A DNA stretch of 46,942 bases. Source: Pyrolobus sp964613695. Its GTDB lineage: Archaea > Thermoproteota > Thermoprotei_A > Sulfolobales > Pyrodictiaceae. Below the pieces are notes generated by a model that ran no database searches, was not told the origin of the DNA, and was given only the letters and a program-made list of their open reading frames with translations. This document shows positions 9,045 through 16,171 of the stretch, piece after piece (within the stretch, counting starts at the first letter, position 1; each line of letters begins with the position of its first letter). Position numbers and translations under genes: made by a program. The stretch lies in contig CAZTIR010000005.1 in the NCBI GenBank assembly GCA_964613695.1, forward strand, positions 1-46,942, written 5' to 3'.

Positions 9045-9692
9045 GTGTCCAGTAGAGTGGCGTGGGAGGCGCCAGGCTGGGGCTACGGGTGGCGTCGTCG
9101 CGCACCAAGCACGGGGCTAGATCTGGGCTCCACCTGGGTAAACCTCGTCATAGCCGCTCTCGCCGCCTCCTTCGCGCTGCTGGGCAGGCGCCTCCTCTCA
9201 CCGACGCTAGTCTACGACTATTACGCCCTAGGCGTCCTGGCTGGGGCGCTAGCAGGCTTCATCCTCCACGAGCTCGCGCACGAGAGGACAGCGTATAGGC
9301 ACGGGTGTTGGGCGCGCTTCGTGCTACACCCCATGGGCCTCGCGCTCACGATAGTGTCCGCGATACTGCCCGTGAAGATAATAGCGCCTGGCGCCGTGAG
9401 CATCGCGTGCCCCGGGGGGCGGGGTGGTAACCCTCTCGCCGCGGAGAGGATAGCCCTGGCGGGGGTTCAGGTGAACATAATACTAGCGGTGTTGGGGCTT
9501 GTAGCATCGTACCTGGCGCCGGGTGCAGTGTCGCTAGCAGCCTACGGCTTCGGCGCTATAAACGCGTGGGTCGCCCTCTTCAACCTCATACCCTTCCCGC
9601 CCCTCGACGGGTATAGGGCGGCTAGACTAAACCCCGTGAAGTGGCTTGCGTACTTCGCGATAGCGGTGATAATCTGGCTCTTCTACATGTAG
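9045..9692 (+). CDS. M50-type membrane zinc metalloprotease (site-2 protease-like)
   Basis: Multi-pass membrane protein of 215 residues. HELAH (about residues 75-79) is the HExxH zinc site inside a hydrophobic helix, and NLIPFPPLDG (Asp near 188) is the third-ligand motif of site-2 proteases. No PDZ domain is present, so this is the minimal group. Such enzymes cut substrates within the membrane, often releasing regulators; the substrate here is unknown. The GTG at 9045 was chosen because the TATA at 9013-9020 puts transcription start almost on it; the open frame extends back to 8967, but that part is unlike protein. GTG 9057 is also possible. It ends five bases before the convergent methyltransferase gene. 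Confidence 0.85.
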   Translation: MSSRVAWEAPGWGYGWRRRAPSTGLDLGSTWVNLVIAALAASFALLGRRLLSPTLVYDYYALGVLAGALAGFILHELAHERTAYRHGCWARFVLHPMGLALTIVSAILPVKIIAPGAVSIACPGGRGGNPLAAERIALAGVQVNIILAVLGLVASYLAPGAVSLAAYGFGAINAWVALFNLIPFPPLDGYRAARLNPVKWLAYFAIAVIIWLFYM

Positions 9693-9697
9693 CCTCC

Positions 9698-11011
9698 CTA
9701 TACCCTCGCGAGCGGAGAGACAAGCCTTGCTATGAAGAACCCCTGCGTCTCGTGCACGTGGGGCATGAGCCTCCTAGCCCTGGCCACCGCCTCGCCGTAG
9801 ACCCGGTACCCGGGCTCGCCGGGTATCCCGGGCTCCTCGAGCTCATACCCCTTCCTCACGATATGCTCCTCGCCCTCCTCCGGCAGGAGGCTGCAAGTCG
9901 CGTAGACGACGCGCTCTGCCTGAGTCACCGCGTTCGCGAGGAGCTCAGACTGGAGCCTCACAAACCTCTCAACCCACGAGTAGTCCTCAAGGTGCATCTT
10001 TATCGCCGGATCCTTCCCTATAGCCCCGCTCGAGGAGCACGGCGCGTCGAGCAGTATCTTCGGTGGCTGCCTCGGGCTCCACCAGAACCTCGAGTCCACC
10101 ACGGCCACGTGAACCCTCGACAAGTCAACGCCGTAGAGGCGTAGGACCCTCATCATCCTCTTAACCCTCTCCCTAGACACGTCGAGCAGCACCATGTCGA
10201 CCTTGTTCTCGGTGAGCATGGCTATGAGCGTAGCCTTAATCCCCGGGGCTGCTGCGAAATCCACGATATAGTCGCCGGGCTGCGGCCCCAGGGCCTCGAC
10301 GACGAGAGCCGACGCCTTATCCTGGAAGACTATCTCACCCCTCCACATCTCCTCAAGGTGGTGGAGAGGCTCCGAGTAGTCAACGACGCGCAGCATGTAC
10401 GGTAGGTCCTTATCCCTCCGCACGAACACGCCCTTCTCCTCAAGCCTCTCGACGATCGTGTCAACGTCGGTCTTGAGGGTGTTGACCCTAATCCACCAGA
10501 CCTCCTCGTTGAGAGCGGCGAGCAGCCTCTCAGCCTCGCTATAGCCCAGGAGCGACACGAACCGCTCCACGAACCACCTCGGGTAGGAGTACTTGACCGC
10601 GAGGAGATCGACACCCTCCAGCCCCTCTAGAAGCTCGTCGACACTCTCAACCCTCCTCGGCATCTGGCGTAGGAGCCTACGCCTAAGCCTCTCGACACCC
10701 GACTCGAGCTCCGGCTGGAGCTTCACAGCCTCCTCGCCGCGGAGGAGGAGCCAGAGCCTAGCAAGCCTCCTAGACCCACCCCTAGCCCCGTAGACCCTCT
10801 CCTCCGCGTACCTGAGGAGATAGTAGTCGGAGACGATGCTCCTCGAAACCCTGTAGAGAGTCTTGGGTTTAAGCCCCTGGAGCCGCCTCCAACCAAGCCT
10901 CCTAACGGCCTCCTGGTACGCCTTGTCATGGCTCCACCTCTTCTCCATCACAACCCTCAACACGTGGGCCGCGAAGTCTACGAGAGCCTCTACACTCTTC
11001 TCTATCCCCAC
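9698..11011 (-). CDS. NOL1/NOP2/Sun-family RNA m5C methyltransferase
   Basis: SAM-dependent methyltransferase of 437 residues that makes 5-methylcytosine in tRNA or rRNA. The SAM motif DFAAAPGIKA is at 251-260. The two family cysteines are Cys325 in LDAPCSSSG (motif IV, release) and Cys373 in YATCSLLPEEGEEH (motif VI, nucleophile), so it should be active. The N-terminal 165 residues are helical and Arg-rich, like the NusB-type or N1 RNA-binding region of RsmB/NSUN proteins. Whether the target is tRNA or rRNA cannot be decided. A small unknown gene lies 51 bases upstream on the same strand and may share its transcript. Confidence 0.92.
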   Translation of the reverse strand: MGIEKSVEALVDFAAHVLRVVMEKRWSHDKAYQEAVRRLGWRRLQGLKPKTLYRVSRSIVSDYYLLRYAEERVYGARGGSRRLARLWLLLRGEEAVKLQPELESGVERLRRRLLRQMPRRVESVDELLEGLEGVDLLAVKYSYPRWFVERFVSLLGYSEAERLLAALNEEVWWIRVNTLKTDVDTIVERLEEKGVFVRRDKDLPYMLRVVDYSEPLHHLEEMWRGEIVFQDKASALVVEALGPQPGDYIVDFAAAPGIKATLIAMLTENKVDMVLLDVSRERVKRMMRVLRLYGVDLSRVHVAVVDSRFWWSPRQPPKILLDAPCSSSGAIGKDPAIKMHLEDYSWVERFVRLQSELLANAVTQAERVVYATCSLLPEEGEEHIVRKGYELEEPGIPGEPGYRVYGEAVARARRLMPHVHETQGFFIARLVSPLARV

Positions 11012-11062
11012 TGGCTAGCCTCCCTAGAGACGCATCCCAGCCAAACAACCCCTTATCAACGG

Positions 11063-11317
11063 TCACCAGGGCCTCTCCACGCTACCGCATAGGCGTGATA
11101 GAAGCTCCTCAATCTCCGCGATGAAGGCGCTATTGACGCTCATGTAGGGCTTGTACGGTCTCAGTATACACTCGCTGCCATACACGTGGATAGAGGCGAC
11201 AACCCTCTCGTCACGCATCACGAGTATGCTGGTAGAGTGCCTAGCCGCGTAGAAACCCCTCTCCACGAGGCTCCTCGCCACAAGCCTAGCGAGCTCGACG
11301 CCCGAAGCACGCAGCAC
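11063..11317 (-). CDS. Small unknown protein, 84 aa
   Basis: A short soluble protein with an even helix-strand pattern: an N-terminal amphipathic helix, then strands around ILVMRDERVVASIHVYGSECILRPYKPY, and a C-terminal helix. I recognise no family. Codon use matches its neighbours, and an AT-rich minus-strand promoter candidate (about 11350-11363) lies upstream at a suitable distance. It precedes the RNA m5C methyltransferase gene by 51 bases on the same strand, which suggests a link to RNA modification but does not show it. Confidence 0.55.
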   Translation of the reverse strand: MLRASGVELARLVARSLVERGFYAARHSTSILVMRDERVVASIHVYGSECILRPYKPYMSVNSAFIAEIEELLSRLCGSVERPW

Positions 11318-11750
11318 GAGACGCCCCCGGTGCTACGCGCGCAGCCCGCTATTTCAAAACCATTAACCACCCGCGGGTACAGGACCCGCGCCCTACGTTA
11401 ACGCCGCGCTTGTCGGCATGCAAGGGGGCGAGGAGGGATAATCGAGGTGGCACGGTGCCCGCCTCCGTGTCGGACAGTCGAGAGGAGCTCGTGTGCCCCG
11501 GAGTGGGGAGATTCTAGAGTATGCGGGGAAGGGGGTTCGAGCGGGCGGAGAAGCTTAGAGACATCCTCCTCTACTGTAACGCGGCTGGCAAGCCCCCTGG
11601 CGCTTGTGGTGGTCGTGAACGAGTATATACGGAGTGTGAAGGGGAGGCTGTAGTAAAACCCTGGCAAGCCTTGAGACACGCGTCTCGGGCTCCAGTATGG
11701 TACCCTCATACACCTCAATCGATTAGTATTCGTGGTTCGCGTTAAGACGC
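11318..11750. other. 433-base gene-free stretch with promoter signals and one hairpin
   Basis: Between the divergent small gene (minus) and the ABC ATPase (plus). It holds a minus-strand AT-rich promoter candidate near 11350-11363 and a perfect seven-pair hairpin at 11372-11390 (CGCGGGT/ACCCGCG around a five-base loop). Only weak open frames remain, for example 11521-11745 plus, without family features or good codon context. I saw no tRNA arms and no box C/D pair. A regulatory region or decayed sequence is most likely; an unrecognised RNA is not excluded. Confidence 0.5.
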
Positions 11751-12512
11751 GTGGATGGGAGTATCGTGCAGGTGCTGCGCGTAGAGAACCTCTGGAAGAT
11801 ATACCCGGGTGGTGTCGAAGCCCTACGTGGTGTTAGCCTAGAGCTTGAGGAGGGTGTTGTGGCTGCCCTCGTGGGCCCTAACGGCGCTGGCAAGACTACG
11901 ATGTTCAGGATTATAGCCGGGTTGTTGAAGCCCACCCGCGGCCGCGTAGTGGTGGACGGCGTCGAGGTCCACAGGAACCTCATGGAGGCTAGGCGTAGGT
12001 TCGCATACCTCCCAGAGGAGGTCGGGGGCTACCGCAACCTCACGGGCCGCGAGTACATCCGCCTGGTGGTAACCCTCTACCTCTCCGCCCGCGGCGCCAC
12101 GCGCCGCGAGATAGAAGAGGCTGTTGAGGAGGCTGAGAGGCTATCCGGCTTGGGCGACGCGTTGTCGAAGAGGATGAGGGAGTATAGTAAGGGTATGAAG
12201 AGGAGGGTGCAGGTAGCCTGGATACTCGCGGTTGCACCAAGGCTCGCGATACTAGACGAGCCGACGAGCGGCCTCGATGTGGAAGCCTCGTATAGGCTTA
12301 GGATGCTTATACGCGAGAAGGTGAGGGAGAAGGGTGTCACGGTCCTCTTCTCCTCCCATAACATGCTAGAGGTCGAGCACATGGCCGACGTGGTGTTCCT
12401 GATACACCGGGGCAGGATAATCGCCGAGGGCCACCCGAGGGAGATTATAGAGAAGACGGGCGCCCGTAACCTCGAGGAGGCGTACATGACCATAGTGGGT
12501 GGTCTAGGGTGA
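11751..12512 (+). CDS. ABC transporter ATP-binding protein (ABC-2 exporter type)
   Basis: ATPase subunit of 253 residues. Walker A GPNGAGKTT lies at 42-50, the ABC signature is the variant YSKGMKRR at 145-152, and Walker B LAILDEP at 165-171 is followed by TSGLD. The C-terminal FSSHNMLEVEHMADVV is the switch-His region. This subfamily (NatA/CcmA-like) powers ABC-2 exporters for ions, lipids, antibiotics or polysaccharides. The start is a GTG at 11751; a second in-frame GTG at 11766 is equally plausible. The next gene starts inside its stop codon through a GTGA overlap and encodes the membrane subunit. Confidence 0.92.
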   Translation: MDGSIVQVLRVENLWKIYPGGVEALRGVSLELEEGVVAALVGPNGAGKTTMFRIIAGLLKPTRGRVVVDGVEVHRNLMEARRRFAYLPEEVGGYRNLTGREYIRLVVTLYLSARGATRREIEEAVEEAERLSGLGDALSKRMREYSKGMKRRVQVAWILAVAPRLAILDEPTSGLDVEASYRLRMLIREKVREKGVTVLFSSHNMLEVEHMADVVFLIHRGRIIAEGHPREIIEKTGARNLEEAYMTIVGGLG

Positions 12513-13708
12513 GCCTCCCACTGCTCATAAAGAAGGAGGTTCTAACGCTGCTACGCGAACCCGCAGTCATCATAATGATACTCGTACCCCTGATACTCTA
12601 CCCCGCCCTGGGTGTCGGCATCTCGAAGGTGAGAACGCAGGTTGAGGAGGCTGCTAGACTGAAGGGCGTCAGGATAGCGGTTGTGCCCGCCAACCCACGC
12701 GAGGAGGCGGTGGCGAGGCTCATGGTCGAGGCTGCACGCTCACACGGCATAAACGTGACGCTCTCGCATAGAGACCCGTTGAAGCTCCTCGAGAGCGGCT
12801 ACGATGTCGTGATATTCGTGCCGTGCGGGTTCACCTACAACATAACCCACGGGCGTAACGCCACCCTAATGGTATACGTGTCGGGCACGCCATCAAGGAT
12901 AATGAGCCTAATGACCGCAGCCTCTAGCGCACCCCTCCTCCTCGCCAGGCTAGCCGGGCTCGGCGGCGCGGCCACAAAGGTTCACGTTGCTTTCCGGAGC
13001 TACTTCTTCATACACGGCAGGTTCTACAGCGTAGAGGATATCTCGAGGCTAGTCTTACAGAGCCAAGTCCTCCTCGAGGGCGCCTTCTTCCTAGCCTTCA
13101 TCGCCGCATCCCAATCCGCGGTGATAATGGGGTATGAGAGGGAGGAGAGAACCCTAGAGGTTCTCCTCTCGCTCCCGATCCCAAGGCGTAATATAGCAGT
13201 GGCGAAGATAGTATCAAGTATACTAGTCGCCCTCCTCGCGACAATCAGCATACTCGTAGGCCTTTACGCGATGTTCGCGAGCAGCCTAGGCGAGAGCGCG
13301 GCAAAGACGCTAGGGTTCAAGCTATACACCCCGTTGGACGCCGCGCTCCTCGCAGCAGCTATGGCAGTCACCGCCTTCTTCACGGCAGCCGCCGCCCAGC
13401 TGCTAGCACTCTTCACCGAGAGCGTTAGGGGGGCACAGGCGGCAACCATGATTATAGTCTTCCCCGCGATATTCGTGATGATAGGGGGCATGTTCGGGCT
13501 AATACTCGCGCCGAGCTTCATACCGGTGCCCTACGCCGCGCTAGCCTACGCAGCATACTCCCCAATACTAGACAAGAGCATCGTAGCAGCATCCATAGGC
13601 GCGGAGGCGGTAGAAGCCGCTATAATCACGGCAGTGCTCGCAAAACTCCTAGACACAGAGCTAGCCATCACCGGCCCAAGGCTCCTAAAGAGGCTCAAAC
13701 GCCGATGA
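12509..13708 (+). CDS. ABC-2 type permease (NatB-like)
   Basis: Membrane subunit of 399 residues partnering the preceding ATPase. The first hydrophobic helix spans about residues 20-36 after a charged IKKEVLTLLREP start. A large external domain of about 170 residues follows, then five more membrane helices in the C-terminal half, beginning at the FLAFIAASQSAVIMGYEREERTLEVLLSLP segment that marks ABC-2 permeases. This layout matches NatB/YhaP-like exporters. The GTG start overlaps the ATPase stop by four bases, so translation is coupled. The substrate cannot be inferred from sequence or from the neighbouring tRNA gene. Confidence 0.88.
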   Translation: MSLPLLIKKEVLTLLREPAVIIMILVPLILYPALGVGISKVRTQVEEAARLKGVRIAVVPANPREEAVARLMVEAARSHGINVTLSHRDPLKLLESGYDVVIFVPCGFTYNITHGRNATLMVYVSGTPSRIMSLMTAASSAPLLLARLAGLGGAATKVHVAFRSYFFIHGRFYSVEDISRLVLQSQVLLEGAFFLAFIAASQSAVIMGYEREERTLEVLLSLPIPRRNIAVAKIVSSILVALLATISILVGLYAMFASSLGESAAKTLGFKLYTPLDAALLAAAMAVTAFFTAAAAQLLALFTESVRGAQAATMIIVFPAIFVMIGGMFGLILAPSFIPVPYAALAYAAYSPILDKSIVAASIGAEAVEAAIITAVLAKLLDTELAITGPRLLKRLKRR

Positions 13709-13938
13709 GGAAGCTCTTCCAGGCCGAGAGATGCGGAGAAGAGAACCCGGGTCCGAGGCCCCCGGTCGGCGGCGCCTGACTCCCCACCGCCTCGGGCTAC
13801 CCGCGTTTTCCTCACACCGGGGCAGCGCCCAGAACGGGATAAGCTATCAGCAAGGCCAGGGAGATAAGCATGAGGGCGTAGGAGGACCCCCGACGCCTAC
13901 GCGAGTGGGTGGGGTTAGGAGCCCGGCCGCCCCGATTG
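13709..13938. other. 230-base spacer between ABC permease and tRNA-Trp
   Basis: It contains a seven-pair inverted repeat at 13876-13882 and 13896-13902 (GCGTAGG/CCTACGC). On the minus strand there is a 19-codon hydrophobic frame starting ATG near 13872 that I cannot support as a gene. The permease and tRNA face each other, so this is shared 3' sequence. Confidence 0.4.
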
Positions 13939-14078
13939 TGGTGGGCCCGCGGGGATTCGAACCCCGGACCTCCGGGTCTCTCCCTCTCCAGACCCCTCTC
14001 ATCCCACCCGGGTCGACAGACCCGGAGCGGACCGGCTGGTCTGGAGCCCGGCGCTCTGCCTGGCTGAGCTACGGGCCC
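13939..14078 (-). tRNA. tRNA-Trp (CCA) with 63-base intron
   Basis: On the minus strand all arms pair perfectly. The acceptor GGGCCCG (14072-14078) pairs with CGGGCCC (13943-13949), with discriminator A and an encoded CCA at 13939-13941. The D arm is GCTC/GAGC, the anticodon stem CCGGG (14047-14051)/CCCGG (13972-13976), and the T arm CGGGG TTCGAAT CCCCG. The loop CTCCAG plus A at 13977 gives anticodon CCA (14042-14044), tryptophan. The intron occupies 13978-14040, after position 37, the usual archaeal place. The mature RNA is 77 bases including CCA. Confidence 0.95.
13978..14040 (-). other. tRNA-Trp intron
   Basis: A 63-base intron at the 37/38 position. Splice-site geometry fits an AGA bulge on each strand around a four-pair helix (CTCC with GGAG), followed outward by the anticodon stem; the inner helix is weak, so it is a relaxed bulge-helix-bulge. 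Inside is a perfect hairpin, CCGGGT/ACCCGG. The segment 13986-13994 is also exactly complementary to 14038-14046, so an alternative nine-pair fold hides the anticodon. No convincing box C/D pair is visible, unlike euryarchaeal tRNA-Trp introns known to guide methylation. Confidence 0.8.
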
Positions 14079-14108
14079 ACGCGCTCAAAGGGCCCACCAT
14101 TGGCCATC

Positions 14109-14148
14109 CCCGGGGGGCGTCCCCCCGGGTCGCCCCGGGGCTCGACCC
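14109..14148. repeat. Two overlapping GC-rich hairpins upstream of tRNA-Trp
   Basis: A nine-pair hairpin (14109-14117 with 14121-14129, three-base loop) shares bases 14127-14129 with a six-pair hairpin (14127-14132 with 14143-14148). They cannot form fully together. They lie between the end of the lysO-like gene and the tRNA on the same strand. No T-run follows, so a standard terminator is not supported. Confidence 0.5.
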
Positions 14149-14237
14149 ATCCCCTACCCTCCCCTAGACTGGTTTATACGCTTTCAAGTGCCAGAGTGTC
14201 CCTCTAGTTGTCTGTGCTTCTGTCCCCCTCCTCCTGC

Positions 14238-15110
14238 CTAGTGGAGTATGGTGTAGAGGAGCGGGACGAGCGTGGGGACTAGTATCGTGAGGATGGCCCC
14301 GTTTATGACCGCCGCTACCGCCCCCGCCGTGCCGTACGTCTTCACGTATATGGGTAGGGTTGTGTCCATGGTGGTCACGCCGCCTAGCGCCACGGCTACT
14401 GGTAAGGGGATGCGGCATCCCAGCACGCTAACCAGGATTATCGTAGCTTGCTCCCTGACGATGTTCGATAGGAGCGCTATCGCCGCTAGGAGGGCGCTCC
14501 CCGAGGCGGCTGCTATGTAGGGTGCCGTGAAGGTGTACCAGCCCATCCCCGCTGCTATCGCCGGGGGCACGCCGAGCAGCAGGTAGAACGGTATTGAGGC
14601 TGCAACGCTGCCGGTCATGCTGAGTAGGGGTAGGAGCACGAGCCTAGGCTCAAACCTAAGCCTCTCTCCAACAGAGCCTAGCTCGAGGCCAGCGAGGAAC
14701 ACGAGGAGTAGTAGCAGGGGGTGGACGAGGCCGAGGGGAGCCTCGAAACCAGCCAAGCCCAGCAGTAGTCCAGCCAGGAGCGCCGTGATCACAGCACTCG
14801 CGAAGCCCCTACGCCCGCCACCGCCGCCACACCCTCTAGCCTCCATCCTTAGAGCGCTCGCCAGTAGAGCAGAACCTGTCATCGACGCGGCGGAGTACAA
14901 CAATGATAATGCGATAACGCTCGCAGCCTCCCTGGCGAAAGCAGGAGCCGCCACCATGCCAACGATAACCACGAGGGCCGCGACGACTAGGGTGAAGAGC
15001 CACCCGGGCGCCCTCAACCCGAGGCGCGCAGCCGCAAAACCCACGAGCATCGCTAGTATATACTCGAGCGCGTCGAAGAGAGGCTCGAGGCTCTTAGCAG
15101 CCCACCACAT
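14238..15110 (-). CDS. LysO-like lysine exporter (DUF340)
   Basis: Integral membrane protein of about 290 residues with roughly eight hydrophobic helices. Family landmarks are the GMGWYTFTAPYIAAASGS segment, LSNIVREQATI, and GGVTTMDTTLPIYVKTYG, which correspond to the conserved motifs of LysO (YbjE), a lysine and thialysine exporter. I chose the ATG at 15110 because a GTTTTAAC element at about 15132-15139 would place transcription start almost on it; a TTG at 15143 gives a longer form that reads through this element. A lysine or arginine pathway aminotransferase gene lies about 4 kb away, which may be coincidence. Confidence 0.82.
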   Translation of the reverse strand: MWWAAKSLEPLFDALEYILAMLVGFAAARLGLRAPGWLFTLVVAALVVIVGMVAAPAFAREAASVIALSLLYSAASMTGSALLASALRMEARGCGGGGGRRGFASAVITALLAGLLLGLAGFEAPLGLVHPLLLLLVFLAGLELGSVGERLRFEPRLVLLPLLSMTGSVAASIPFYLLLGVPPAIAAGMGWYTFTAPYIAAASGSALLAAIALLSNIVREQATIILVSVLGCRIPLPVAVALGGVTTMDTTLPIYVKTYGTAGAVAAVINGAILTILVPTLVPLLYTILH

Positions 15111-15269
15111 CACCAAGCCGCCGGTGCAGCCTGTTAAAACCAACTAGGGTTTAAGCTTAGGATGAGGTCGAGAACCCTAACTCCTTGCTCGCGGGGACTC
15201 TCCGCGCCAATACATACATACTCGAGCTAGACAATGCTTTTTTTTTTTTTTTTTTGTTTTTTTGGGGTT

Positions 15270-15289
15270 GATATTATAAGTAGAGTAGT
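15270..15289 (+). repeat. Direct repeat copy 1 (promoter-like), left of gap
   Basis: GATATTATAAGTAGAGTAGT, identical over 20 bases to 15407-15426. It contains a strong TATA-like core (TATTATAA) and ends one base before the run of Ns. Whatever it would drive lies in the gap. Confidence 0.85.
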
Positions 15290-15406
15290 TNNNNNNNNNN
15301 CGCACACCCCCCCCCACCCCGGCGGCGGGGGGCCTTCTCACATCAAAATATATATACGTGGGCGAGATATTGTTTTTTTTTTTTTTTTTTGACTATTTAT
15401 GCGGTG

Positions 15407-15426
15407 GATATTATAAGTAGAGTAGT
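15407..15426 (+). promoter_or_regulatory. Direct repeat copy 2; TATA box for the regulator gene
   Basis: Same 20 bases as 15270-15289. Its TATTATAA core is about 45 bases ahead of the ATG at 15456 on the same strand, which fits a promoter with a leader of about 15-20 bases. Both copies follow a T18 run by 14-16 bases. Confidence 0.6.
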
Positions 15427-15455
15427 ATAGTTTTTTCAAATGGGTTTTAGCATAC

Positions 15456-16082
15456 ATGAGTCTAGGGGATAGGGGCGCGTATGGCTTAAGCATGGGGAGG
15501 AGGAGTAAAAGGTCGGCGCTCGAGATACTCTCCGATATCCTCGGAGAGGTTATCGGGAAGAAACGAGTCTCAAGAGCCCAGCTGATACGCAGTCTCGGTC
15601 TCAACCCGAACACACTCTACTCTTATCTCGAGCGCCTCGCCTCCAGCGGGGTGGTTGGACTCGTTGAGAGCGAGCGCGGCGTCTACGTGGAGCCTCTGCC
15701 ACAAGCCTACCGACTCTATATGCTCGTGAGCCTCGTAAACAAGATGATGGAGTCGCCTGGCGCTGGCGACGGGTACAACCGTGCCGTGAGGGAGGTTTCC
15801 GAGAGTCTCAGGAAGGCTGGGTTCCGGGTAGTGTTCGCCCCCACCCTCCTCCACGATCTTACGATCGAGGGTTGCGGGTGTAGTCTCCGCCTAGCCCTCC
15901 TCACGGAGAACGATCCGGTTGCAAGGCTTCGTGTCCAAAACGCTCTAGTCTATGGTGTTGAGGGTAGCGCTGCTATAGACCTTAGCGGCTCGTGGCGGGG
16001 GATCCTCGACGGTGTAAACGCGTTCGAGGATGTTGATGAGCTTGTCTTGGTGCTGCGTAGGGAGTGTGGGTGCCGCTCATAG
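15456..16082 (+). CDS. Helix-turn-helix regulator with two CGC motifs
   Basis: A 208-residue protein. Residues about 20-80 form a winged helix: a helix, RAQLIRSLGLNPNTLYSYLERLASSGVV as the helix-turn-helix, then ESERGVYVEP as the wing. The middle is helical. The C-terminal region holds two Cys-Gly-Cys motifs, Cys140/Cys142 and Cys204/Cys206, which could together bind a metal or form a redox switch; that is inference. I do not recognise the effector domain. The ATG at 15456 suits the TATA at 15407-15426; ATG 15492 is an alternative. The gene stands alone, just past the assembly gap, so possible targets to its left are unknown. Confidence 0.7.
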   Translation: MSLGDRGAYGLSMGRRSKRSALEILSDILGEVIGKKRVSRAQLIRSLGLNPNTLYSYLERLASSGVVGLVESERGVYVEPLPQAYRLYMLVSLVNKMMESPGAGDGYNRAVREVSESLRKAGFRVVFAPTLLHDLTIEGCGCSLRLALLTENDPVARLRVQNALVYGVEGSAAIDLSGSWRGILDGVNAFEDVDELVLVLRRECGCRS

Positions 16083-16110
16083 AGGTGGGTTGGGTTCCGG
16101 GCGCTTAGGG

Positions 16111-16118
16111 TTTAAAAG
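16111..16118 (+). promoter_or_regulatory. TATA box of nop5
   Basis: TTTAAAAG in the 90-base spacer before nop5, with expected transcription start near 16140. The leader of about 30 bases includes a GGTG-TGATGAG stretch just ahead of the TTG start, usable as a ribosome site. Confidence 0.55.
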
Positions 16119-16171
16119 AGGAAAGTTGTGCTCGTGGTCTTGAGGAGCGTGCTGAAAGAGGGTGTGATGAG

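Larger units (their letters stand above)
15111..15455. other. Low-complexity gene-free region with assembly gap
   Basis: Contains T18 at 15238-15255 followed by G and T7, a run of ten Ns at 15291-15300, a C-rich stretch after it, an AT-rich stretch near 15345-15358, and a second T18 at 15373-15390. A 20-base sequence follows each T18 run. No gene can be supported, but the true gap length is unknown and sequence may be missing. Confidence 0.85.

Noticed and set aside
9034..11011. Long minus-strand frame upstream of the thiDN start
   Set aside because: The region 8930-9034 is open but its residues are not ThiD-like and it would overlap the shared promoter.
11521..11745. Open frame of 74 codons on the plus strand
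   Set aside because: Unlike any family, composition uneven, and it lies in a spacer without a clear promoter.
13812..13872. Hydrophobic 19-codon frame on the minus strand (starts ATG near 13872)
   Set aside because: Short, no ribosome site or promoter, and such frames arise by chance in GC-rich spacers.
13978..14040. Box C/D guide inside the tRNA-Trp intron
   Set aside because: A GGATGAG segment resembles a C' box, but no matching C, D or D' boxes occur at workable spacing.
15301..15336. C/G-rich run as a terminator or tRNA
   Set aside because: Low-complexity sequence next to the assembly gap; reliability is doubtful and no arms pair.
16164..16170. GTGATGA-type C box just before nop5
   Set aside because: It overlaps the ribosome site of nop5 and no CTGA D box follows within about 60 bases.
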